A stretch of 38,441 bases of DNA. Origin: a virus. Numbering within the stretch: the stretch's first letter is position 1; the number at the start of each line of letters is the position of its first letter. This document shows, piece after piece, positions 8,116 through 16,376 of this stretch. Below the pieces are notes generated by a model. The model was not told the DNA's origin, searched no databases, and saw only the letters and a program-made list of their open reading frames with translations. Both the position numbers and the translations under genes were made by a program. Location of the stretch: positions 1 to 38,441 of the IMG/VR virus record IMGVR_UViG_3300001473_000074. One strand, given 5' to 3'.

Positions 8116-8565
8116 ATGCCGGAACCGGAAGACCCGAATACGGCCCGTGACGAAAGTTTCGAAGGGCATCGAAAATTCTATGAATTCATGGACGAAAAGG
8201 TAGCGCGTTGTCGTGTTCTGTTGATGCGGGACGCGGAGAACGCCTTGTCGGAGCTGGAATGTGCCGAGTTGGAATCGTTGCAAAGGCTGTGCGTTATCCG
8301 CTACGCGGAGTTGGCACCGCAGATTTTCCAAGACAAGTATACCCGTGAGCAAAGCGCCGAATTTGGAAACATATGGAGACAGCACGTCGAAAGGTATCGG
8401 AGACTCTACAGTTTGAACAAACACACGACGCTTACGGAGATAGAGCAAGCTGAATACGAACTTGTCGATGCACTAACGCTGCTTAAGCATGGGGCGTCGT
8501 ACAAGCTCGGCCGATATATGATGATTTCCAAGCGTCCGCGGGAGTGTCTGGTTCAAGATCTTTGA
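8116..8565 (+). CDS. Helical hypothetical protein, paralogue of 9177-9704
   Basis: A 149-residue, charged, mostly helical soluble protein. The ATG at 8116 has AAGGAG five bases upstream, which decides the start over the longer frame from 8077. It aligns along its length with the protein at 9177 (shared F-[ML]-[DE]-x-K-V-A-R-C near the N-terminus, an E-L-x-x-L-Q-R repeat-like centre, and a basic tail around residue 130). I do not recognise the family. Small paralogous pairs next to toxin remnants are often immunity or antitoxin genes, but that is inference. Confidence 0.5.
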   Translation: MPEPEDPNTARDESFEGHRKFYEFMDEKVARCRVLLMRDAENALSELECAELESLQRLCVIRYAELAPQIFQDKYTREQSAEFGNIWRQHVERYRRLYSLNKHTTLTEIEQAEYELVDALTLLKHGASYKLGRYMMISKRPRECLVQDL

Positions 8566-8634
8566 CAAGTGTGCGACTACTTCGCCTCAGATTGTACGAT
8601 TACAGATGTTTCAATCGTGAATGAAAGCGCGTTT

Positions 8635-8718
8635 GGGTTTGCACTGACGATCGCGGTCTGCATAGCCGGTCTCGGCGCGCTTTTGACCACATCCACACTG
8701 GTGTTCACGATCCTAAAA
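8635..8718 (+). repeat. Duplicated 84-bp internal fragment of the LysE-type gene
   Basis: Bases 8635-8718 match 7107-7190 inside the exporter gene at 79 of 84 positions, without gaps. The flanks on both sides are unrelated to the exporter. The fragment keeps its frame for about 28 codons but is not a gene. Confidence 0.9.
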
Positions 8719-9019
8719 AACACACCGCGAAAATCAGCGGCTTTGTGGTCCGGTAGACCGTGATCCTGATGAAGAATTCCCTGTTGAGGAACCCTTCGCC
8801 GAAGCGATGCGGGCGTACATGACGGACGCGAATGCGTTCAAGACCCTGTATCCGGCCATGGCCGAGTTTATTCGAAAAGTCGTCAACCGGAATCCCGACC
8901 TCAAGAAGGTAATTCAGTTCAATTCCGCAGCCGGAGCCGCGGCATTGACCGGGTACAGTGCGACCGACGATCCGAGGGGCAAAACCCAGCCCGAAACCCG
9001 GAAAACGCCAGGTGAATAG
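8717..9019 (+). pseudogene. 3' remnant of a large phage polyvalent protein
   Basis: An open frame without a good start begins at the edge of the LysE fragment and ends at 9019. The readable part (EEPFAEAMRAYMTDANAFKT, then YPAMAEFIRKVVNRNPDLKK and IQFNS) resembles the conserved C-terminal region of very large phage proteins of the polyvalent/ejected type (F-A-E-A-x-R-x-Y-x-x-D-P...). An internal ATG at 8807 gives 70 residues. I read it as the tail of a large virion gene cut by the recombination that deposited the LysE piece. Confidence 0.5.
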
Positions 9020-9176
9020 GCAACGTCCCTACATTTGGGGAATACTTCGTGTTGCAAAAGTTGAGCATGCAACTATTGAGGGATCCCTGAGCGTCGGGTA
9101 GAATTCGCGCTGCCATAATGCCGTAGGGGCGTTGGACCGAATGCAGGATCATGAGCAATGTGAGGGAAGTACCGAC

Positions 9177-9704
9177 ATGTCAAAAAGTTCCAGAAAGAGG
9201 GCTCGGCGGCGGGAACGGAACAAGCCTGTCCCCACGGAATATGAATTGGAGCAGAAAAGGCGAAGCGAAGAGGAGTGGGAAGAACACCACCGGAAAGTTG
9301 CACGCCCTCTTGTCGAATTTCTGGAAAAAAAAGTAGCGCGTTGCGATGCGTTGGACGCAAAGCGTCGGACTCCGGAAAAGCTGTCGGTAAACGAAAAGGC
9401 AGAACTGGATATGCTTCAACGCATGGAGGTGGAGCGGTTTGCAATTCTCTTTCCGAAACGTTTCAAAAACGAGGCGACAGCGGGAGAGCGACGGGAACTG
9501 CATAAAATTACGGGTCTGCACTACGCCACGTTGGAACGCCTCGCTGAGAAAAAGCGGGCTGGAACACATATGACGGTCTACGAACATGACGAACTGGACT
9601 TCTCTGATAGAATTGCACGATTAACCAGGAGGGCAGACATCAGAATTGGGAATGACTACATAATCGATAGGGTTCACAGACGCTGGCCGACAGAAGGCCT
9701 GTAA
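9177..9704 (+). CDS. Helical hypothetical protein, paralogue of 8116-8565
   Basis: A 175-residue protein with a strongly basic N-terminus (SKSSRKRARRRERNKP), then charged helices aligning with the protein at 8116 (FLEKKVARCDAL; ELDMLQRMEVERFAILFPKR; a closing R-x-G-x-[YD]-x-x-I segment). The ATG at 9177 follows GAGGGA at a workable distance. The longer frame from 9132 has no ribosome-binding site. The basic extension, absent from the paralogue, could bind nucleic acid. Function unknown. Confidence 0.5.
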   Translation: MSKSSRKRARRRERNKPVPTEYELEQKRRSEEEWEEHHRKVARPLVEFLEKKVARCDALDAKRRTPEKLSVNEKAELDMLQRMEVERFAILFPKRFKNEATAGERRELHKITGLHYATLERLAEKKRAGTHMTVYEHDELDFSDRIARLTRRADIRIGNDYIIDRVHRRWPTEGL

Positions 9705-10295
9705 ATGGGCATTGACCCCGCAGCCAATGCCGGAATCGCGCCGCTGCAATGGTTTGTGGGCGCCACGATAGAGCTGGAGTTCAAAAATTCCGGAAAAAGA
9801 AACCGGGTTTGCGCCGAACAGGCCGGACGGTATCACTTGTCCATCCGTAGTCGCAAATACCGATGATCTCGGCCGGTTTCATCGCGGCCCTGCAGCGTCG
9901 CGGCGCCGACACGATGACCCGACCCGGGAGACAGGGTCTCCACGCGCCGAAACACCGGGGCACCTGTTTTGCACTGCCTAATCAGGGTTCGGAAGCCGGC
10001 TTCAATTGTTTGGACCCGCGAACCGTGGGTCTGATTCTGACGGCCACGTAAACCCCTCGAACAGACTATGCCGGAGTTCGTCTTGTCCAGTGCAACTGGA
10101 AACCGGATGCCCTGGCAGCGTTTCAAGCCTAATGGGCAGTCGAACTGGCTTGCCTTCGCAAACGTGCGCGGCGACGCCGCAAACGCATAAGCCTTCCCCT
10201 CAATCATCGAACCACGACACGTGCCTGCGTCGCCCAAAAGGCGGCGCGGGCAATTCAATTTGGGCAAATTTCGAAAACACCAGGAGCATTTTTGA
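9705..10295. other. Decayed intergenic stretch with one tiny ORF
   Basis: About 590 bp without a convincing gene. A 53-codon plus-strand frame (9705-9866) starts one base after the preceding stop codon but has no recognisable content. A 144-codon minus-strand frame (9833-10267) has no ribosome-binding site and unusual composition, so I do not call it. The end carries AGGAG upstream of the toxin ATG at 10296. Confidence 0.35.
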
Positions 10296-11033
10296 ATGCA
10301 AACCCCATTCCATTCCGGAATTCATGCCAGGCTCGCAAACAAAAGGCTTCAGCAGGCGATTGCGCAGGACGCACTTGACCGCCTGACGTCGAACGCCACC
10401 CACCGAATTCTGAGCCGGGATGCATCGCGGATCTACACGGCGCCACCTGCGACCCTCACGGCGAGGCGCAGCTTCAAATCGACCGAAGGCCGCCTGCCGA
10501 TGAAACCCGTCGGGCGCGGTGGCGGCCAACACCCGGCGAAACCGATAAATTCCGATCCGTCGGGCGCGGATGTCGGCAATGCCAAAAGAGGTTTGCCGCA
10601 AAGAAGGTTGTATGCGCAGGCATCACGTATTATAGGTGGTGCTCCGGTTCATCGGCCAGGACGCAGGGTGGCGCCGGTAGGACCGTGGCCGCCCGGATCG
10701 GTATTCGAGTACGGTTCGCCTGCCAACCGGCGGCTCAGCCGTCAAATTGAAGAAAGACTTGAGGCAGTCGCGGAATGGTTGCGAGGGCCGTTCACCTCAG
10801 AAGTCAGGCACAGCAAAGAGAAGGAAGCTCTCGTTGACATGGCAAAGAAGGACAAGAAAACAGGTATCACCAAGGGAGATATGGACGGATACATCGACCT
10901 GAACAAGGAGCTTCCGGATCCGTTTGACGACGATAAGGTTAGGGGGCCAGAGGCACACCCGAACCGACCGAGTCCGCAGGCCAAGAGGCCGCATGGCCAT
11001 GTTGGGCCTGTTCATCATATTCCGGTTAAATAA
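10296..11033 (+). CDS. Polymorphic-toxin-like protein B, histidine-rich C-terminus
   Basis: A 245-residue protein. The N-terminal 45 residues (KRLQQAIAQDALDRLTSNAT followed by HRILSRDASRIY) fit the weak motif shared by the toxin-like genes of this window. A basic, glycine- and proline-rich linker follows. The last ~75 residues form a compact domain (KKTGITKGDMDGYIDLNKEL, PDPF, VRGPEAHPNRPS, HGHVGPVHHIP) that I recall from C-termini of polymorphic toxins; the cluster of histidines suggests metal binding. The activity is not known to me. The gene is followed after 23 bp by an immunity-like gene. A second, degenerate copy of its 3' end lies at 11406-11481. Confidence 0.65.
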   Translation: MQTPFHSGIHARLANKRLQQAIAQDALDRLTSNATHRILSRDASRIYTAPPATLTARRSFKSTEGRLPMKPVGRGGGQHPAKPINSDPSGADVGNAKRGLPQRRLYAQASRIIGGAPVHRPGRRVAPVGPWPPGSVFEYGSPANRRLSRQIEERLEAVAEWLRGPFTSEVRHSKEKEALVDMAKKDKKTGITKGDMDGYIDLNKELPDPFDDDKVRGPEAHPNRPSPQAKRPHGHVGPVHHIPVK

Positions 11034-11056
11034 CTTGCATCGGAGATTTTATACAA

Positions 11057-11362
11057 ATGTTCATTGAAGGAGCCGCTACGGAGCTCGGTTTGAAGGTTAT
11101 CCCCCCGTACGGTCTAAAGGTAGATGAAAAAACGACGATTCATTTTGACGTGTATCTTCCCCAACTCGGTGGCGTGACGGGAATGCTTGTCGCCGTTGAG
11201 TACAATGAGGAGTTGTTTGACAAAATTGGCCCCGAATACGGTTACAGCTGTTTTGACGTCCGCAATGAAAGTGATGATCGTGACGTGGAAATCTATAAGG
11301 AAGTGTTTTTGGACTGGGGATGGAATTCGACAGAGTCTGAAAAGCCGGAATGGATGCGTTGA
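11057..11362 (+). CDS. Candidate immunity protein for toxin B (copy 1)
   Basis: A 101-residue acidic protein, 23 bp downstream of toxin B and AT-richer than the phage genes. CGGAG stands about ten bases before its ATG. It is homologous over its whole length to the protein at 11486: both contain IHF near residue 35, LPQLGG, and the nearly identical block IGPEYGYSCFDV, and both end DWGWNSTE-x-EKP-[ED]-WMR. Acidic, aromatic-rich small proteins in this position typically bind and block the toxin domain in the cytoplasm. No named family recognised. Confidence 0.65.
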   Translation: MFIEGAATELGLKVIPPYGLKVDEKTTIHFDVYLPQLGGVTGMLVAVEYNEELFDKIGPEYGYSCFDVRNESDDRDVEIYKEVFLDWGWNSTESEKPEWMR

Positions 11363-11405
11363 CGCGGAGGACTGTGAGCGTCAGTGCCTGGTGTTTGAAT
11401 TCACC

Positions 11406-11481
11406 AGCCCACAAGCGAATAGGCTTCATGGCCGTGACGAGGCTGTCCAATACATCCCGGTTGAATATCTAGAATCGGAGA
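11406..11481 (+). pseudogene. Degenerate copy of the 3' end of toxin B and its spacer
   Basis: Bases 11406-11481 align without gaps to 10971-11046 (end of toxin B plus the leader of the first immunity gene) at roughly 70% identity. The decoded tail changes from KRPHGHVGPVHHIPVK to a related NRLHGRDEAVQYIPVE. The ribosome-binding site CGGAGA is kept. It marks a second toxin module of which only the tail and the immunity gene survived. Confidence 0.7.
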
Positions 11482-11485
11482 CAAA

Positions 11486-11797
11486 ATGCCAATGAAAATC
11501 GAAAGAGCGTGCGCGGAGCTTGGTTTGGAGATCATTGCGCCATTCGATCTTGAAATTGATGAGAATTTAACGATCCATTTTGCCGCGCTTTTACCTCAAC
11601 TCGGCGGTGAAAAGGGCATGCTTGTGGCAGCTAAGTACGACGAAGAAAAATTTCAACGAATAGGCCCGGAATATGGATATAGCTGCTTCGACGTGCACAA
11701 CGAAACGGGCAGGTATAACGTTGAAAGTTTCAAAGAGACCTTTTCGGACTGGGGATGGAATTCGACAGAGACCGAAAAGCCGGATTGGATGCGTTGA
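11486..11797 (+). CDS. Candidate immunity protein (copy 2, orphan paralogue)
   Basis: A 103-residue paralogue of the protein at 11057 (see the shared IGPEYGYSCFDV block and DWGWNSTE ending). It is more diverged in the first half (LEIIAPFDLEIDENLTIHFA versus LKVIPPYGLKVDEKTTIHFD). It follows the degenerate toxin tail at 11406-11481 and keeps that copy's ribosome-binding site, so it is probably translated. As a divergent paralogue it may protect against a variant of toxin B. It ends 40 bp from the convergent EamA gene. Confidence 0.65.
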   Translation: MPMKIERACAELGLEIIAPFDLEIDENLTIHFAALLPQLGGEKGMLVAAKYDEEKFQRIGPEYGYSCFDVHNETGRYNVESFKETFSDWGWNSTETEKPDWMR

Positions 11798-11837
11798 CAT
11801 GCTCGGTTTGGAAAAACCATGGGCTGAAAACGGTCCG

Positions 11838-12836
11838 TCACCACCGTCGTAGCGGCCGTTGGCGTGAGACTTCCCGTCCGCGGACCTGTTCCCGGAGAAA
11901 GACGTAAACCCCGGCGCCCATGATCAGAACGATGCCGGCCGTGGCCCAGACACCCGGCAGTTCGTCCCAGACCAGCCAGCCCCAGAGAATGGCGAGCGGC
12001 AGCGCGATATATTCGAAGGGTGCCACCGTTGCCGCATTGGCGACCCGGTAGGCCTGGGCCATCGTGTAACCGATCACGGCCGAGGCAAGACCGCAGCCCA
12101 GAAACAGGATGCCGTCGCCCTCTGCCGGCCATTGCCAGGCCCTGAGCAGGAATATGACGCTGGCATTGTCGGTATCGGCGGCATAACGGCCATCGCCGGC
12201 GACCAGCCAGAACAGCGAACTGACCGTAACGAACGTGCCCTGGATGTAGATCGCCATGGCCGACGCCTTCGCCTTGATCCCGAGACGGCGGGTCAGGATC
12301 TGCATCATCGCATAACTCAGCGCGGCACCGACCGGTAAAAGGGTGGTCAGCAGGGACACCGATGCGCCGTCGTCCCGGCTTGCGGAAAGACTAGGGATCG
12401 TCATCACCACCACCCCGGCAAAGCCCACAAGGATCGCCGAGACGCGGCGGATGCCGACCGTCTCGCCCAGAAACGGGATCGACAGAAGCGTTATGAACAG
12501 GGGCGCAACAAAGAACAGGGCGGTCGCTTCGGCGAGCGGCATCACCGCCAGCGCCGCGAAATAGCCCATATTGGCGATGACGACCAGAATGGCGCGCACC
12601 AGATGCTGCACCGGCGTGTCGGTTTTCAGGAGCCTCCAGCCACCTTCCCACCACAGGAAACCGAACGAAACGATGATGCCGATCGCGGCGCGCGCAAACA
12701 CGATCTGGTGCAGCGGATAACCGCCCGACAACTGCTTGATCATCACGTCCTGCACCGAGATGCACACCATGCCGACGACCACGAACACGATCCCCAGGGA
12801 TGCATTGTTCATGGTCGTGCTCGGCGCGGTTGACAT
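11838..12836 (-). CDS. EamA-family (DMT superfamily) transporter
   Basis: A 332-residue inner-membrane protein with about ten hydrophobic helices in two repeated EamA halves (first: VFVVVGMVCISVQDVMIKQL; second begins near LLPVGAALSYAMMQILTRRL). The motif PLAEATALFFVAPLFITLLS and the closing helix before a basic tail are typical of drug/metabolite transporters. The start at 12836 has AGGACG upstream; the shorter ATG at 12812 (324 residues) lacks one. It lies convergent to the immunity pair and divergent from the portal gene, with 206 bp between. A host-type cargo gene; substrate unknown. Confidence 0.9.
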   Translation of the reverse strand: MSTAPSTTMNNASLGIVFVVVGMVCISVQDVMIKQLSGGYPLHQIVFARAAIGIIVSFGFLWWEGGWRLLKTDTPVQHLVRAILVVIANMGYFAALAVMPLAEATALFFVAPLFITLLSIPFLGETVGIRRVSAILVGFAGVVVMTIPSLSASRDDGASVSLLTTLLPVGAALSYAMMQILTRRLGIKAKASAMAIYIQGTFVTVSSLFWLVAGDGRYAADTDNASVIFLLRAWQWPAEGDGILFLGCGLASAVIGYTMAQAYRVANAATVAPFEYIALPLAILWGWLVWDELPGVWATAGIVLIMGAGVYVFLREQVRGREVSRQRPLRRW

Positions 12837-13042
12837 GGACGTCCTGGAATGGGCGCCGACGAACGGCGCGGGGAGAGGTGGCGGCAGTGTAGGCGCGGGC
12901 AAAGTCGAAATGGGCGACAAACACGTCGCTTCAGGCCCGGAATCGGCCCTTCGCCGAAGACCGGGCACGAATCCACCAAACCACAGATTCAGCCAAGACG
13001 CCATGCCGGCGGGCCGTCCCGTCGCAACAATCGGAGATTTCC

Positions 13043-15088
13043 ATGCATGCCAGACACTTTCCAAGCCAGGGTCCGGTCGACGACAGTCAGGCCATTCTGA
13101 ATGAGGCCCGCACACGGTTCGACCGGGCTTACGACCGGGATCGGCACAACCTGGAAATGGAGATCGAGGACCTGGAGTTCGAGGCCGGCGACCAATGGCC
13201 CGAGGAGCATCTGCGCGATCGGGAAGGGCGCCCGTGCCTGACGATCAACCAGACCAAGCAGTTCGTCAAGCTCACCACCGGCGATATCCGCCAGTTGCGG
13301 CCGGCCATGCGCGCGGTTCCGGTCGACAGCCGGTCCGATCCGAAGGTCGCCGAAATTATCGGCGATCATTTCCGCTATATCGAAAACCGCTCCAACGCGC
13401 GGTACGCCTATACAAGGGCCGCGGACCGGCAGGTGATTGCCGGCATCGGCCATTGGCGGGTGACGACCGAATATTCCGACGATACGACGTTCGATCAGGA
13501 GATCCTGATCGAAGCCATTGACGGCCAGGTCTTGTGGGATCCGGACGCTATCGCGCCGACCCGCGAGGACGCCCTATACTGTTTCGTTTATGTCGACATG
13601 AACAAGGAGGCGTTCCGGGAAAAATATCCCGACCATGCCTCGGACGGCGATTTCGAACGCACCGGGTTCGACGAGAACGGGTCGTCGCAATCGCAGATCG
13701 GGACGCCCTGGACATCGGACGATTTCATCCGGCTCGCTGAATATTGGTGCAAGAAGCCGATCACCCGCAAGCTTCTGGTCCATGCCGACGGCTCGATCGA
13801 CGATTTGACGGACGATGATCCGGACGCAGCCGCGATCAAGCTGGCGGCCGCCGAACCGTCCGGCGGTCGCATGCACGAGCGGCCGGGGTTCCGGGTCATG
13901 CGCTACCTCCTGACGGAGACAAGCGTGATCGAGGCCGATGCCTGGGTCGGGCGTTACATTCCGATCGTCCCGTTGATCGGCGAGGAAACGCGGATTGGCC
14001 GCAAGGTTGTGCGCCACGGCGTGGTACGCCACCTGAAGGATGCGCAGCGGCGTTACAATTACTTCGTCTCCGCCGAAACCGAGATCGTCGCGCTGCAGCC
14101 GAAAGCGCCGTGGCTTGGAACGGTCACGAACTTTTCCGAGGACGATGAATGGCAATACGCCAATTCAAAGAACCTGCCATACCTGACCTATGTCCCGGAC
14201 GCCAAGAATGGCGGGCAGCCGCCGCAGCGGGTGCAGCCGCCGATCTCCTCGCAAGGTCTTGCCGAAGGCATCGCGCTTGCCGCCGAAGACATGAAGCGGG
14301 TCACCGGCAAATATGCGCCCTCGCTCGGGTCGCCTTCGAACGAAACCAGCGGCGTTGCGATCGCCGCGCGCCAGCGCCAGGGCGACACCGGCACATTCGT
14401 CTACATCGACAATTTCAACCTCGCCGTCACCCATACCGGCCGGGTCGTGCTCGATCTGATCCCGCATATCTACGACACCGAACGCATGATCTCGATTGCG
14501 TCCGAAGACGGTGAACAGCGTCAGGAGACCATCAACCGACGGGTTATCGACCCGGCGGCAGCCGAATTCGGTGCGATCGCCAATGACGTAACGGTCGGCG
14601 CCTATGACGTGGTGATGAGCCTTGGCCCGTCTTACGCAACCAAGCGTGCCGAGGCCCGCGATTCCATGATCGAATTCGGCCGCACCATGCCGCAGCAGGC
14701 GCAGATCTTCGCCGACCTGATCGCCAAGGCCCAGGACTGGCCGGGCGCCGACGAGATCGCCAAGCGCCTGCGCCGCACGATCCCGCAACAGATCCTGGAG
14801 GATCCGCAGCCGGACGCGGAAGCGCAGCCGAGCCCGGAAATGCTCGAACGGCAGGCCAAAGCGCAGGCGGAAGGGGAGAAGATGCAGATCGAGCAGCAAT
14901 CGAAACTGTTCGAACTGGAAGCCCAGCGCCGCAAGCTCCTGCTCGACGTGGAGCGGTACCGGGCGCGGGTCCTGGCCGAGGGCCAGCGGCGCAGCGCCGA
15001 AGGCCGCGACATCGGCGAGCAGTTGAAGGCGATCGGCCAGCTGGACGGGATTGTGGCGGAGAATGGTGAGGAACTGGCCGCTCTTTGA
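13043..15088 (+). CDS. P22-like phage portal protein
   Basis: A 681-residue portal, the dodecameric ring through which DNA enters and leaves the capsid. The N-terminal part carries family hallmarks (GDQWPEEHLRDREGRPCLTI, then GDIRQLRPAMRAVPVDSRSD). The core is complete, and the C-terminus ends in a long glutamine/glutamate-rich coiled coil (about 590-665) like the barrel helix of P22 gp1. GGAG stands seven to ten bases before the ATG. Two 3'-terminal copies of this gene lie downstream (17217-17747 and 19981-20373). In both, the last codons read ISDL where this gene has LAAL, so homology breaks at the very C-terminus. A toxin-like gene starts 30 bp after the stop. Confidence 0.93.
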   Translation: MHARHFPSQGPVDDSQAILNEARTRFDRAYDRDRHNLEMEIEDLEFEAGDQWPEEHLRDREGRPCLTINQTKQFVKLTTGDIRQLRPAMRAVPVDSRSDPKVAEIIGDHFRYIENRSNARYAYTRAADRQVIAGIGHWRVTTEYSDDTTFDQEILIEAIDGQVLWDPDAIAPTREDALYCFVYVDMNKEAFREKYPDHASDGDFERTGFDENGSSQSQIGTPWTSDDFIRLAEYWCKKPITRKLLVHADGSIDDLTDDDPDAAAIKLAAAEPSGGRMHERPGFRVMRYLLTETSVIEADAWVGRYIPIVPLIGEETRIGRKVVRHGVVRHLKDAQRRYNYFVSAETEIVALQPKAPWLGTVTNFSEDDEWQYANSKNLPYLTYVPDAKNGGQPPQRVQPPISSQGLAEGIALAAEDMKRVTGKYAPSLGSPSNETSGVAIAARQRQGDTGTFVYIDNFNLAVTHTGRVVLDLIPHIYDTERMISIASEDGEQRQETINRRVIDPAAAEFGAIANDVTVGAYDVVMSLGPSYATKRAEARDSMIEFGRTMPQQAQIFADLIAKAQDWPGADEIAKRLRRTIPQQILEDPQPDAEAQPSPEMLERQAKAQAEGEKMQIEQQSKLFELEAQRRKLLLDVERYRARVLAEGQRRSAEGRDIGEQLKAIGQLDGIVAENGEELAAL

Positions 15089-15117
15089 ATCAGTGCCTTT
15101 GACAACAGGAACAAAAA

Positions 15118-16281
15118 ATGAACATTGCCAATGAAGTATGGAACGGTATGACGAAGGCCAAGCGGACAACCAAGCCCGAACCCCTGCCGTTTGTGAGGCA
15201 TCCAACCCATTTGCGGCTGCTTGGGCGGGACAGGTCCGCGTTCACTCCCATAATGTTGCAATACGATCCGGTATCACACCTTACGACACCGTCGGCACTC
15301 TTGGCTTCAAAGGTTTCGGAACCCACAACCCGCGAAAGTTTGGTCCCCAACAAAAAACATGCAGCCCGAGCATTCAGAGACGACGGCAACACTCTTTTCG
15401 CCTCGCCTGGACCTCGTTTACCGACCGCGGTTCCATCAAACAGCGTCAATTCTATCATCGCTACCAAGGCCGGGTTCGAAGGGACCTCTGCACCGGAAAC
15501 CCACTTTCCGGCACCTCGACGGAGTATTCAGCAGGTACAATCGACCGTTCGGCCGGCACGTTCGACTGCGGATGGCGTCGGCAATCCCCGGGCTCGGGAC
15601 CGCTGGGGTAATTTCAGCCGCATATTTGAAGAGATTTTCGGGATTTCATCGGCACAGGCACAAGCCGGGCCAAACAATCCGAATTTCGCGGCACAGGCCC
15701 GCGAGAAGTTTCTGAAATTGTATCCGAAATGGATCGCCGGGAAAGAGTTTTATGTGAAAGAACCGTTTACGAAACAACTTGTAAAGCTTGTGCCGGATGT
15801 TTTGCGCCCGACAAAAAGAACGCATGAAAAATTCAACGAGTATCATGCCGGTGAGCTGAAAGCCGGCCGTCAAAGCACCAGAAGGCGAATTATTGCGCAG
15901 ATGCTCAAATACGAATGGGCCAAAGCCGGAATTTATGATCGAAATGGTGTCCTGCAGGGGCGCATTGCAAAAACAACCTACTTTCACCAAGGAAACCGCA
16001 AGCAGCTGTCACAACAATCGAAGTCTTTCCGGTCTGCTGTCCTTCGGCACGGACACAGTTTCCATTTCCTGGACGGTAAACCCAAGGCGACGAATTCCAT
16101 TGGAAATGTACCGCCGAAAAGTACAAGTGCGAAAGGGTCGAAGAAAACGCTGCGGCACAAGGCGCCGGCACGCTCCGGCCATTCCCATCGCGGCGGTGGC
16201 GGCGGCGCAACTGGTGGCGTGTTCAAGTACAACCCCTTCATGGGGCGCTACAATCATCTGACATACATACCGTTTATGTGA
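15118..16281 (+). CDS. Polymorphic-toxin-like protein C, portal-adjacent
   Basis: A 387-residue protein starting 30 bp after the portal stop with AGGAAC before its ATG, so it is probably co-transcribed with the portal gene. The N-terminus contains PFVRHPTHLRLLGRDRS, related to the shared motif of the other toxin-like genes. A disordered middle is followed by a short hydrophobic helix (FSRIFEEIFGISSAQAQAG, about 168-186). The C-terminal ~190 residues are basic and rich in histidine and glycine, ending in YNPFMGRYNHLTYIPFM. No known toxin fold is recognised. The next gene has its own promoter and looks like its immunity partner. Confidence 0.6.
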   Translation: MNIANEVWNGMTKAKRTTKPEPLPFVRHPTHLRLLGRDRSAFTPIMLQYDPVSHLTTPSALLASKVSEPTTRESLVPNKKHAARAFRDDGNTLFASPGPRLPTAVPSNSVNSIIATKAGFEGTSAPETHFPAPRRSIQQVQSTVRPARSTADGVGNPRARDRWGNFSRIFEEIFGISSAQAQAGPNNPNFAAQAREKFLKLYPKWIAGKEFYVKEPFTKQLVKLVPDVLRPTKRTHEKFNEYHAGELKAGRQSTRRRIIAQMLKYEWAKAGIYDRNGVLQGRIAKTTYFHQGNRKQLSQQSKSFRSAVLRHGHSFHFLDGKPKATNSIGNVPPKSTSAKGSKKTLRHKAPARSGHSHRGGGGGATGGVFKYNPFMGRYNHLTYIPFM

Positions 16282-16316
16282 GGCCATGCATTCGGGAAGA
16301 ATGGTCCGGATGAATA

Positions 16317-16345
16317 TTGACCGTATGCGCGTATAAGATTATAAT
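16317..16345 (+). promoter_or_regulatory. Consensus-like sigma-70 promoter before immunity gene C
   Basis: TTGACC at 16317-16322 and TATAAT at 16340-16345 are separated by 17 bases, close to the ideal housekeeping promoter. Transcription would start near 16352, giving a leader of about 25 bases that contains AAGGAG before the ATG at 16377. It would allow expression of the immunity gene independent of the phage late operon. Confidence 0.6.
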
Positions 16346-16376
16346 GAAATTATTACACTTATAAGGAGTATGGACA

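Noticed and set aside
9833-10267. 144-codon minus-strand ORF in the gap before toxin B
   Set aside because: No ribosome-binding site, no domain, composition unlike neighbours; kept only as a note in the gap entry.
14165-15205. Long minus-strand ORF opposite the portal gene, also seen opposite both portal copies
   Set aside because: It mirrors the GC-rich codon pattern of the portal coiled coil; no ribosome-binding site, and the plus strand is clearly a portal.
15118-16281. MuF-domain polymorphic toxin next to the portal
   Set aside because: Position fits, but I see no MuF-type domain; the N-terminus is short and disordered-looking.
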